In this document: positions 47,786 to 57,023 of the stretch, one piece after another
Layout: each line of letters begins with the position of its first letter
Numbering within the stretch: the first letter of the stretch is position 1
Origin: Geofilum rubicundum JCM 15548
GTDB lineage: Bacteria; Bacteroidota; Bacteroidia; Bacteroidales; Marinilabiliaceae
Direction of reading: 5' to 3'
DNA: 57,280 nt
Assembly: GCF_000974365.1 (NCBI RefSeq)
Contig: NZ_BAZW01000026.1
Coordinates: forward strand, 1-57,280
Position numbers and translations under genes: made by a program
The notes under the pieces: generated by a model
The model's input: the letters and a program-made list of their open reading frames with translations, nothing else
What the model was told of the DNA's origin: nothing
Database searches by the model: none

Positions 47786-50345
47786 TCACCCACACTTCGA
47801 ACTCCCACAATCCTGACAAATCAAGCACCCTTCCTGATACACCAGACTGTCCGAGTTACAATTCTCGCAGTGGCCCTTCTTGGCCTTGGTACCATTGGGA
47901 ATATACTTTTTAAGGGCACGTTCCACACCATTCTTCCAGTTGTTGATGTTCTCATTATCGAGTTGCAGTCCGGCCACCAGATTCAACACATCTTCAATGG
48001 CCATGCCGTGGCGCAATACACCTGAAATCAACTTTGCATAGTTCCAGAACTCCTTGTTGAACTTAAAGGACAAGCCCTCAATGGTGGTTTTATAACCCCG
48101 CTTGTTCACATACTGGAAATCGTAGCGGGAAGTATCGTCTTCATCGTAATTCTTGATAATGCTTCCCTTCTGCACCGACTTAGGCACCAAAATACCCTCT
48201 TCATCGTCGGCCAGACCGGTAAATATTTCATAGGGACGGCCATCCAGCAGACCCACAAAAGCAATCCACCTCTCCTTGTTGTTCTGGAAACGCACCACAT
48301 CCGCCTCCAAAATCTGGGGACGTTTTTTCGGGAACTTGTAGCCTCCTTCATCGTTCTTCTTTTCATTGCCCGAAATCAACACACCCGCACGAGAACCGTC
48401 GCGATAGACCGTCACCCCTTTGCATCCGCTCTTCCAGGCTTCCACATACAACTGGCCCACCAGCTCCTCATTCACATCGTTGGGCAGGTTAATGGTTACG
48501 CTAATGGAGTGATCCACCCACTTCTGCACCTGGCCCTGCATGCGCACCTTGCTCAACCAGTCCACATCATTGGACGTCGCTTTGTAGTAAGGCGATTGCT
48601 TCACCAGTTCATCCAACTCTTCGCTGGTATATTTGCGTTTCGAATCGTGCCCATTGGCATCCATCCAAATCAAAAACTTATGGTGAAACACCGGATACTC
48701 CTCCCAGCTGTCGCCCACCTCATCCACAAAGTCCACACGCGTCTCCGGATCATTGGGATTCACCTTTCTGCGGCGCTTGTACACCGGCATAAACACCGGC
48801 TCAATACCGCTGGTGGTTTGGGTCATCAGACTGGTTGTACCCGTCGGTGCAATGGTCAGCAAAGCAATGTTCCGTCGACCACTCTTGGCCATTCTGGCAT
48901 ACAAAGCAGGATCAGCCTCCTTAATGCGCTGCACAAATGGATTATTCTTTTCACGTTCAGCGCTGTAAATAGGGAAAGCACCACGTTCCTCGGCCAATTC
49001 CACCGAGGCACCATAGGCCGCCAAGGCCAGACTCTTATGCACCTCTACCGAAAATTCCGTAGCAATGTCGGTTCCGTAAATCAAACCAAGTGCCGCCAGC
49101 ATATCTCCTTCGCCGGTGATACCAACACCGGTCCGGCGACCCTCCGTCGCCTTGTGGCGGATATTCGACCACAAATTATGCTCCACACGCTTCACCTCTT
49201 CTCCCTCGGGATCGGCATCAATTTTTTCAATAATGGCATCAATCTTCTCCAGTTCCAGATCAATGATGTCGTCCATAATACGCTGGGCGAATCCCACATG
49301 CTTACGGTACAATTCAAAATTAAATTTCGCCTGAGGGGTAAATGGATTCTCCACATAGGCATATAAGTTCACCGCAATCAAACGGCAGCTGTCATAGGGA
49401 CACAACGGAATTTCACCACAAGGTTGGTACTGACCGTCTTGTAGCCCAGATCTGCATAGCAGTCGGGCACCGACTCCCGCGTAATGGTATCCCAGAAAAG
49501 GATACCCGGCTCAGCCGATTTCCAGGCATTGTGCACAATCTTATCCCACAGCACGCTGGCATCCACCTCTTTGCTGTATTTGGGATTGCGGGCATCCACC
49601 GGATACTGCTGAATGTAGGGGGTACCATCCACCACCGAGCGCATAAAATCATCGTCCATTTTCACAGACACATTGGCACCGGTAATCTTGCCCTGCTCCA
49701 TTTTGGCATCGATGAACTTTTCGGAATCAGGATGCTTAATAGACACACTCAACATCAGGCACCGCGACGACCATCCTGGGCCACCTCACGGGTAGAATTG
49801 GAATAACGCTCCATAAAAGGCACAATACCCGTCGACGTCAAGGCCGAATTCTTAACCGGTGAGCCTTTGGGACGGATGTGTGACAAATCATGCCCCACAC
49901 CACCCCGGCGCTTCATCAGCTGCACCTGCTCCTGGTCAATCTTCATAATACCGCCGTAGGAATCAGAATTGCCATCGTTACCAATCACAAAGCAATTAGA
50001 CAAAGAAGCCACCTGGAAGTTGTTACCAATTCCCGACATGGGACCACCCTGCGGAACGATATAAGTAAAGTTACGGAACAACTCATACACCTCTTCCACC
50101 TTCAGGGGGTTTGGATAGCGCTCCTCAATTCGAGCGACCTCACGTGCCAGACGCCAGTGCATATCATCCGGCGTCAGCTCATACAAGTTGCCGTCTGAAT
50201 CCTTCAGCGCATATTTATTAACCCAAACGCGAGCCGCCAGCTCATCGCCTTTAAAATATTTTAACGCCGCCTTGAAAGCTTCGTCGTTGGTATAAACATT
50301 TTCTGTCCCTGTTTCAGATGGCCGATGCATTGTTGTTACTTCCAT
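47786..50345 (-). CDS. nrdJ: Adenosylcobalamin-dependent (class II) ribonucleotide reductase (frame broken at about 49422 and 49758)
   Basis: Across two frame breaks this is a protein of about 853 residues that reduces ribonucleotides to deoxyribonucleotides using B12. Segments are the N-terminal region with SLSNCFVIGN and MKRRGGVGHDLSHIRPKG, then (after the break at 49758) LSVSIKHPDSEKFIDAKM. After the break at 49422 follow CPYDSCRLIAVN (the NPCGE..L..Y..C active-site loop), GEGDMLAALGLIYG, IAPTGTTSLM and SISVTINLPNDV, and a C-terminal zinc-ribbon with CENCNSDS and CQDCGSSKCG. Both breaks fit a lost C from a CCC run. No cobalamin riboswitch is seen upstream. No other reductase is in the window, so it may be essential. 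Confidence 0.93.
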
Positions 50346-50756
50346 TTTGATTGAATGTTTTAATCTCCTGTTAAGATGAAGGTTAATATTTTTGAGTTCT
50401 AAAATTATCGTGCTTGCAAGTTAGGCAAGCAATTCTTATTGGACAAATAAATTTTATCAACAATGGCCAAAGTTGTCCATTTCAAAACTTTAAAAAACTA
50501 AATATCAGACACATAACCAAACAACAACACCCCAAAAGTTTTCCAAAAAGAAACTTTTGGGGTGTTTACTCATAATTAACGTCTGGCATTTGGAAATGTC
50601 TCCCGTCCTGAAAATGCGACGACTACCGCGCCTCTTGAATATATTTTAACATTTGTGCAAAACTATTAAGTACAGGTTTTCCATTTTTTGGAATCGCAAT
50701 TAACAACTACAACTTTCAATAACCCGTTAATAAACCCATATCTAATTGACAAACAA
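50346..50756. other. Intergenic region upstream of nrdJ
   Basis: These 411 AT-rich bases contain a small inverted repeat (GCTTGC/GCAAGC, 50412-50430), the strong hairpin at 50526-50566 and no credible gene. The nrdJ promoter must lie in the part nearest 50346. I found no cobalamin riboswitch consensus and no obvious NrdR box. Confidence 0.5.
50526..50566. terminator. Perfect 16-bp hairpin upstream of nrdJ
   Basis: AACACCCCAAAAGTTT (50526-50541) pairs perfectly with 50551-50566 around a 9-base loop. The stem ends in T residues on the + strand. It lies downstream of the leftward GNAT-like/57-residue pair and is probably that unit's terminator. No typical long U tract follows on the minus strand, so another role is possible. 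Confidence 0.65.
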
Positions 50757-50930
50757 TCAAATTTTAGTTTTGCTGGATTTTAAAGCCCTAGCTCTAAACG
50801 CCATCTTCTCCTTCATAGATGCCTTTTTACGTTTTTTAAAAAACTCACTTAAAGCTTTTTCCTCTTCTATAGACAAAGCTTCTTGACTACCTATGAAATC
50901 AACATCCAATTTTATTTTCTTGCTTTTCAT
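50757..50930 (-). CDS. Small basic protein, 57 residues, partner of the GNAT-like gene
   Basis: This short gene encodes MKSKKIKLDVDFIGSQEALS and continues with a Lys/Arg-rich helix (EEEKALSEFFKKRKKASMKEK). The start at 50930 has a purine-rich AGGTGGGG just upstream, unusually strong as a ribosome binding site in this phylum. It lies 51 bases downstream of the GNAT-like gene on the same strand, and a hairpin follows about 190 bases later. It has no signal peptide. The pattern (an acidic-hydrophobic start, then a basic helix) suggests a nucleic-acid- or protein-binding partner. I do not recognise the family. Confidence 0.65.
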   Translation of the reverse strand: MKSKKIKLDVDFIGSQEALSIEEEKALSEFFKKRKKASMKEKMAFRARALKSSKTKI

Positions 50931-50981
50931 CCCCACCTGATTTTATTAAAAATTTCTTTCTCACTAAATCTCAATCACCCA

Positions 50982-51506
50982 TTATGAAAAATATCTATCA
51001 ATAAGCTTTAAAGCAGCATGTGTTTCAAGTATCATGATTCGACCCCCAAAATGGATCGCGCCTAAAGTCTCTATATAATGATCGACAAGTTGTGTCTTAG
51101 ACAGAAAAGAAACATTACCTTCATGTCCTCTTTGAAATGAAAATTTACATGCAAATGCCACTAAATTACCAGGAACCCCAGAGTACATCTTTGTCTTCCC
51201 CTTATTAAAAGGAGCACTTTCAACCAAGTGCATAAAAACGTGATCTTCTTTCACTTCAAGACTAATTAACCCTTGAATAACAGTGGGGTTACCAACAATC
51301 GTTATTTTAAAAATATCTCGGGCTGGTTCTTTCATTTCCGTCCGCCAGTTAAACAGCCAGCCTTTCTTCTTGGAAACCAACTTAAGGTCAGATTTTGTCA
51401 AAATGGCAATTTCAGTTTTGAAACTGTCACCCGTTACCACGTTTTCAATTGAGTTTGTCAATTTATCAACTATAAAATCTAAGCCTATGCTTTCATTCCT
51501 TATCAT
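50982..51506 (-). CDS. GNAT-like protein of unknown function
   Basis: The 174-residue cytoplasmic protein has an N-terminal part with no recognised motif (IGLDFIVDKLTNSIENVVTG, KKKGWLFNWRTE) and a C-terminal half resembling a GNAT core: EVKEDHVFMHLVESAPFN, then GVPGNLVAFACKFSFQRGHE in the acetyl-CoA-binding position, NVSFLSKTQLVDHYIETLGA and IMILETHAALKLIDRYF. It lacks the classical R/Q-x-x-G-x-G/A signature, so activity is uncertain. The 57-residue gene 51 bases downstream is probably co-transcribed. A toxin-antitoxin pair is possible, but it would not be a standard GNAT-RHH pair and there is no direct evidence. The SNF2 helicase gene ends 129 bases upstream on the same strand. Confidence 0.65.
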   Translation of the reverse strand: MIRNESIGLDFIVDKLTNSIENVVTGDSFKTEIAILTKSDLKLVSKKKGWLFNWRTEMKEPARDIFKITIVGNPTVIQGLISLEVKEDHVFMHLVESAPFNKGKTKMYSGVPGNLVAFACKFSFQRGHEGNVSFLSKTQLVDHYIETLGAIHFGGRIMILETHAALKLIDRYFS

Positions 51507-51635
51507 GATACTAAGTTAAGAAGAAACAGCCGATTTTCACAATCAACTTTCACCTATCTTCTTTCTCTTATTCCTAATTCCTATCTAATCTGCGCCAATG
51601 AACAACGATGATCTTCGATTCTAAAAAAAACAGAC

Positions 51636-54600
51636 CTACACCTCCCTGAGCAACTCCAAAAGATCCGTTGTTGAAAGGCGGGCACTTTGATCGGTGCCCT
51701 CCAGCAGACTGTTCGCCATATCGCGCTTGGTAGCGTGCAGCTGCACAATCTTTTCCTCAATGGTATTCTTAGCCACCAGTCGGTAAATGGTCACCGGCCG
51801 CATTTGCCCCATACGGTGTGCCCGATCGCTCGCCTGATCCTCAATGGCCGGATTCCACCAAGGGTCCAGGTGCAAGACATAGTCCGCCGCCGTAAGGTTG
51901 AGTCCCAGTCCACCGGCCTTGAGACTGATCAGGAACAAGTCGCTTTTCCCCGACTGGAAAGCCTTCACGGCCTTTTCACGCTCGGGAATGGGCGTTGAAC
52001 CATCCAGGTACTGATAGGTAATACCCTTTTCATCCAGCGCTTGTCGCACAATGGACAAATGCCCTACAAACTGACTAAAGATTAAGGCCTGATGGTTGTT
52101 CGAGCGCAGCTCTTCCACAATGGTCAACATCGCCTCCAGCTTCGATGAGGGCAAATGCATCTCCTTATTGACCAGGGCGGCGTTACAACAAGCCAGACGC
52201 AATCGGGTGATTTCCGCCAGTGCCTGAATGTGTTTCTGTCCGTTGGCCCCATCGCTGGCTTCAATCGCTTCCACGGCCTGGCGCCTCACTGCTTCATAAA
52301 AAGCCATTTCCGCCTCACTTAGCTCCACACCAAAGGTAATCTCCGTTTTAGAGGGCAGTTCATCCAGCACCTTGTTCTTGGTCCGCCGTAAAATAAAGGG
52401 CGCAATCAATTTTTTCAAATGCCCCTTTTGCGCAGCAGTCCCATTCTTCATATAGCGATCGGTAAAGTGCGCCAGAGTACCCAGCAGACCCGGATTGCAG
52501 AAATTAAACAAGTTCCACAGCTCTCCCAAATGGTTTTGTACCGGCGTACCCGTGAGGGCCAGTTTGAAATCGGCCTCAATGCTCATGGCGGCCTTCGACG
52601 ATTTCGTCTGCGTATTTTTTATGGCATGCGCCTCATCCAAAATCGCCATCGACCATTTAATCTCCGAAATGCGTGCCTCTTCGCTCTGCAACAAGCCATA
52701 GGTTATCACCAGCACATCAAAGGAAGTGAGGGCCGACAGCGTCTCCTCCCGGTTACCCGCTTTCAGCACGATGGGATTCAGCGTGGGCGAAAACCGGCGC
52801 AATTCGCTGCACCAGTTAGGTGCTACCGAGGCTGGACAAACCACCAGTGAGGGACCCTTTTCCGCCAAATGCAGCAGCATACCAATGGCCTGCACCGTTT
52901 TGCCCAGACCCATGTCGTCGGCCAGACAAGCGCCGGCGCCCCAGGCATGCAGGCGCGTCATCCACCGGAAACCCTCCTCCTGATAAGGACGCAGCTCTGC
53001 TTTCAAAGTTGATGGAATGGGGACCTCCACATTTTCCGTGGCATCCACCTTTTTTCGAAAATCCTTCCACGACTTATCCGCCTTGAAGGAAGCGGCACTT
53101 TTTGTCAGCTCATCAATGGAATGCGCCGCAAAACGATTGACCTTCACACCACTTTTCTCCAGAGAAACAAAAGCATCCAGCTCATCAATCTGCCTTTTCA
53201 ATTCTTCTGTAAGGGCCAGAAACTCATTCTTCTTCATCTCAATAAAGCGGCCCCTGCCCTTACGCGACAGGCTCAGCAAATCCTTGATGGACAAGACCGT
53301 CTCCTCGTCCACCTTCAGCTCCCCCTGTAGCTCAAACCAAGCCCCCTTGCTTTTCACCTTCAAATGAAGGTTCTCAAAAGAAGCATGCTTGTTCATTTTA
53401 AACCGTTCCCCCTCCGGCCATTCCACGATCGCCAGCTCAGGCAGTCGGCCAATGGTCTCCAATAAATGGAGGCAGAGATAAGGATCACTGAACAGGACAG
53501 CGTCCTTGGACAAGTCCGCATCCACATGCTGTGCCAACTCATTCGAAAACAGCGTCGCGTTTTCCGCTTCCGCCTCCATGTTGCGCACAGCCTGACAACG
53601 CTCCCCATCAATATTTCCATAAACCGCCTTGCCGCCAATTCCAGGCTTCAGGTAGGGCGGCACACTCCCCAGCGGCTTCACAAACACCTCCGCCTTTAAT
53701 CCATCCCCCATGGGCAGAATCTGAATCCGCAGTCGCGCATCCCCTTCCACCGCCCTGGTCGATTCAGAAGTCTCCACCATATCTGATTGTACCGACATAA
53801 TGGCACTCAGCTGCTCCACCACCTTCAGCAGCTTTTGGCGCCCCTTGGCGGGAATTAGAATGCCTTCATTGATCATGCGTACCGCACTGCGTTGTTGCGC
53901 ATTGAGCGCAACAACCTTGAAACGTGTCTGCGTTTCCTTCACCACAACAACGTCACTATAACTATCCGTAATATTTGTTTTCAGCCGAATACCCTTCTTT
54001 GTTTCTTCCGTAATCAAATCCGGCTCCCCCTTAATCAGTTCGATGGGAATATCCGGGTTATTATACAAAAACAGGAAAGGATGACCACAGAGCTCAGGCA
54101 AAACCTTGTCACCATTCATGAAGTACTCCTTCGAACCCCGATAACCATAACCCGTTGAAATCCCCATAGCTACCCGCTTATCCTGCTCCGTCAGTCCCTC
54201 CACCATCTGCTCTTTAAAGCGCTTCAGAGAAATATTGCGCCCTTTGGTCCACCTGCCCGTAGCCCCACAAGTCTGCAACAGCGGTTGAACATAGCCCTTT
54301 TCAGGCTCCACCAGATAACAAATGCGGGTATCCACATCGATCTTCCTTTTATCATCTGCGGCCGGATCCACCAGCGAAATCAATCCCTCCAGTGTCTGCT
54401 CCCACTTTTCCAGTCGTGGCACCCGGCTCATCAAGCCGGGCGGCAATTTCACATCTGCAGGAATGGCAATATCCGGCGGCACCTCATTCCCCGTGGCCTC
54501 CAGAATAAAGATCATCTCATTCAAAAGCAGCCACAAACCATTGTTGCGCAAGCTATAGCAGAACGTTCTGGCAAAATTCACTTCATCGTCGGACAACTCT

Positions 54601-55721
54601 CCCATGACCATGTATGTATTGAAGAATTGCACCAGCGTAAAGAGACTGTTTTGCGACAAGTCCATCCGATTACTAAGGTCAAAAGTAAACATGCACGATT
54701 GGGCCTCCAGATAATCATTCTTAACCAGGTACAACAAGGGCAACACAAAACGAAGCTGATTATCGCGCGTCTTTAACACCTTTTTAATAAAAGCCTCCAG
54801 ATTTTTCATCTTGAGACCCTCCGGTTTCAGCAAAAAGTTAAACCAGTAAAGATACTCCTCAAAAAAGTCAAACGTCATTTTAGAGACCTTGTGGCCATCC
54901 AGGCCTGTCACCCGACCGTCCTCAAACAGTTTTACAGATTTTTCATAATCCCCCTCAACCAAGGCGAAGTGGGAAAAAAGAATCATGTGCCCTCCATGGG
55001 AAACGTATGGCTCACTCTTCTTGGCATCCTCAAGGCTGCCCTGTAAAAAATCAATTTGAGCCAGAGCAAAAATGACCCCTCTATTATTAGTTGGCAGCAG
55101 ACGTGTTAAAAAATGGCGTAGCGTGTTTATGTTTGAAAGCCTCCACCGACTGGTCCGGGAAACATTCATACAAATATTAGTAAAAACGGCCGGAGAATGC
55201 AGCAAGGCTTTATCATATTCGGGAATCTCCATCATGCGTACATAGTACCCATAAAGATGGCTCAGGCTGTCAAGCAGCTCAGCATAACGCATTACCTTTA
55301 ACCCATCCTTATCATACCCCTTCAGAAATCCCGAAATCAGATATTCCCGCAGGTAAAAAGTCGAAGGCACCGTCCATGCCTCACAAAAATCCGTTCTATC
55401 CGTATATCTGGCCAAATCCTCATAAGCAGGTTGACAAATGAGCTGGGGAAACAGCTCCATCTTTAAATCAAAGGGTACGGTATAATAATGCGACTCAACA
55501 ACAATCAACCCACGCTTCTCCAAATCTTCCAGAACAACATTTATTTCCTTGGCCTTGTGGTCACCCTTCACCAACCGCACCAAATTGGCCTTCTTGTTGT
55601 ACTTATAAAACCCACAAAAAAAAATGGTCAGGGTATCCACCACCTTGCGGTGCAATTCAGGCAGAGCCTCATACTTTTTCAGGAGTGCCACCGCTCTTGA
55701 TGGCCTATTAGGACGAGTCAT
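51636..55721 (-). CDS. SNF2-family DEAD/DEAH helicase with large N-terminal region
   Basis: The 1361-residue protein has a SNF2 ATPase in its C-terminal third. The motifs are DDMGLGKTVQAIGML (Walker A, about residue 930), LDEAH (about 1028), LTGTPVQN, SQFVGHLSIVRQALDEKG, LISLKAGGLGLNLTAADYVLHLDPWWNPAIEDQASDRAHRMGQ (in parts; motifs V-VI, about 1250-1300). Such proteins translocate on double-stranded DNA. The first 850 residues are mostly helical and carry no domain I can name. The gene is intact. No methylase, nuclease or phage-defence partner is adjacent; the nearest gene upstream is a DUF4143 ATPase. The role is unknown: chromosomal maintenance or transcription are possible. Confidence 0.9.
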   Translation of the reverse strand: MTRPNRPSRAVALLKKYEALPELHRKVVDTLTIFFCGFYKYNKKANLVRLVKGDHKAKEINVVLEDLEKRGLIVVESHYYTVPFDLKMELFPQLICQPAYEDLARYTDRTDFCEAWTVPSTFYLREYLISGFLKGYDKDGLKVMRYAELLDSLSHLYGYYVRMMEIPEYDKALLHSPAVFTNICMNVSRTSRWRLSNINTLRHFLTRLLPTNNRGVIFALAQIDFLQGSLEDAKKSEPYVSHGGHMILFSHFALVEGDYEKSVKLFEDGRVTGLDGHKVSKMTFDFFEEYLYWFNFLLKPEGLKMKNLEAFIKKVLKTRDNQLRFVLPLLYLVKNDYLEAQSCMFTFDLSNRMDLSQNSLFTLVQFFNTYMVMGELSDDEVNFARTFCYSLRNNGLWLLLNEMIFILEATGNEVPPDIAIPADVKLPPGLMSRVPRLEKWEQTLEGLISLVDPAADDKRKIDVDTRICYLVEPEKGYVQPLLQTCGATGRWTKGRNISLKRFKEQMVEGLTEQDKRVAMGISTGYGYRGSKEYFMNGDKVLPELCGHPFLFLYNNPDIPIELIKGEPDLITEETKKGIRLKTNITDSYSDVVVVKETQTRFKVVALNAQQRSAVRMINEGILIPAKGRQKLLKVVEQLSAIMSVQSDMVETSESTRAVEGDARLRIQILPMGDGLKAEVFVKPLGSVPPYLKPGIGGKAVYGNIDGERCQAVRNMEAEAENATLFSNELAQHVDADLSKDAVLFSDPYLCLHLLETIGRLPELAIVEWPEGERFKMNKHASFENLHLKVKSKGAWFELQGELKVDEETVLSIKDLLSLSRKGRGRFIEMKKNEFLALTEELKRQIDELDAFVSLEKSGVKVNRFAAHSIDELTKSAASFKADKSWKDFRKKVDATENVEVPIPSTLKAELRPYQEEGFRWMTRLHAWGAGACLADDMGLGKTVQAIGMLLHLAEKGPSLVVCPASVAPNWCSELRRFSPTLNPIVLKAGNREETLSALTSFDVLVITYGLLQSEEARISEIKWSMAILDEAHAIKNTQTKSSKAAMSIEADFKLALTGTPVQNHLGELWNLFNFCNPGLLGTLAHFTDRYMKNGTAAQKGHLKKLIAPFILRRTKNKVLDELPSKTEITFGVELSEAEMAFYEAVRRQAVEAIEASDGANGQKHIQALAEITRLRLACCNAALVNKEMHLPSSKLEAMLTIVEELRSNNHQALIFSQFVGHLSIVRQALDEKGITYQYLDGSTPIPEREKAVKAFQSGKSDLFLISLKAGGLGLNLTAADYVLHLDPWWNPAIEDQASDRAHRMGQMRPVTIYRLVAKNTIEEKIVQLHATKRDMANSLLEGTDQSARLSTTDLLELLREV

Positions 55722-55805
55722 TCCGTGTCAATTAGTATCTTAAAGCAGATTATTCTGTTCTCCAAAAATAGAAAAACTTCCCTTAGTTTGGAAAGTCATC
55801 TATAA

Positions 55806-56930
55806 TTAGTCCAGCAGAAACGCCTCCATATTATCCGGGGTGACCACAGACAAAGTAGCACCTGTGTATTTCTCAAGAAATTGATTGGGCACTTTATATT
55901 TGGCTGAGGGATTCCACTTGAACTCAAAAGCCTGGATTTGTCCATCACCTTCCTCTACATAGTCAATCTCCTTTTGGTCCGTTGTTCGCCAAAACCAGCT
56001 GTTTCTCCATAGTAAATCATATTCCAGCCTTTTCTTTCGTTCCGAAATAATGTAGTTCTCCCATAAAGCCCCCACATCCTGGCGGCTCTCTGCCATCGAA
56101 AAATCAGCAATGATCGCATTCCGGATACCGTTATCATAAAAGTAAATTTTCTTGCTGCTTTTCAGCTCATTTCTCAAATTGCGGCTAAAAGAGCCCAAAC
56201 GGAAAATCACAAAACACTGTTCCAGAAGCACAATATATTTTTCAACCGTTTTAGAGTCCAACGAACAAATCTGTCCCAGCTCTGAATACGACACTTGATT
56301 ACCCACCTGAAAAGCAAGGGCTTGCAAAAGCTTCAAGAGCTTATCAGGCTTCTTGATTTGCTCCCACATCAGGATATCCTTATAAAGATAACTATCTGAA
56401 AGTTGTTTGAGTATTTCCTTTTCATTGCCCGGATTACTCACCACGTCGGGATAATAGCCATAGACCAGACGATGCGGAAGCAATCGTTTTTCATCCAAAA
56501 GCCCATGATGTAAAACCATCTCCGCAAAAGAAAGCGGAAACAACCGATACTCCCATTTTCGTCCGGTAAGCGGCTCATTCACCTGATTGGCCAGGTCAAA
56601 AGAAGAACTCCCCGTTGCTATAAGCTGTATTTCCGGCAACTCATCCGTAATCAGTTTTAATTTCAGGCCAATATCATTAATCCGTTGTGCCTCATCAATG
56701 ACTACATACCTCTTATTCCCAAAAACATATTTCAAGCGCGTAGAAGAAATGTTTTCAAAAAGCTTCTGCACATCCAGTTCATCCCCATTCAACCAAAGCA
56801 TTTCATCCGACCCTTCAAAAAGCCCTTTAACCAAAGTCGTCTTACCCACCTGCCTGGCCCCCATTAAAACCAGAGCCTTCCCCTTGTTCAGCTTATCCTT
56901 CAGCGTATTTTCCAATAACCTATGTATCAT
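55806..56930 (-). CDS. DUF4143-type AAA ATPase
   Basis: The protein of about 374 residues starts at 56930 (MIHRLLENTL; an upstream Met at 56981 adds 17 unlikely residues). It has Walker A in GARQVGKTT (about 24-32), Walker B DEAQR, sensor-like ATGSSSFDL and, at the C-terminus, the DUF4143 domain with ENYIISERKK and WFWRTTDQKEIDYVEE, close to the archaeal-type ATPase/nuclease-like fold. Members are abundant in Bacteroidota and variable between strains. Their function is poorly known. Another gene of the same family, on the same strand, begins to be visible 93 bases further right. Confidence 0.9.
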   Translation of the reverse strand: MIHRLLENTLKDKLNKGKALVLMGARQVGKTTLVKGLFEGSDEMLWLNGDELDVQKLFENISSTRLKYVFGNKRYVVIDEAQRINDIGLKLKLITDELPEIQLIATGSSSFDLANQVNEPLTGRKWEYRLFPLSFAEMVLHHGLLDEKRLLPHRLVYGYYPDVVSNPGNEKEILKQLSDSYLYKDILMWEQIKKPDKLLKLLQALAFQVGNQVSYSELGQICSLDSKTVEKYIVLLEQCFVIFRLGSFSRNLRNELKSSKKIYFYDNGIRNAIIADFSMAESRQDVGALWENYIISERKKRLEYDLLWRNSWFWRTTDQKEIDYVEEGDGQIQAFEFKWNPSAKYKVPNQFLEKYTGATLSVVTPDNMEAFLLD

Positions 56931-57023
56931 TTCGGATGTGTTTACATCAAAAATACAATAAATTAGGATTTGAATCCACAAAATTTGCCATTTTTTCGGA
57001 ATTGAGTTTTCATTAGCGACACT

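Noticed and set aside
50346-50756. Cobalamin riboswitch upstream of the B12-dependent reductase
   Set aside because: I looked for the B12-box consensus (GCCACTG and its complement) and its surrounding structure and did not find it. Hairpins present do not match.
51636-55721. DISARM or similar defence system around the SNF2 helicase
   Set aside because: No methylase, phospholipase-D nuclease or DUF1998-type partner is in the neighbourhood, so a system cannot be claimed.
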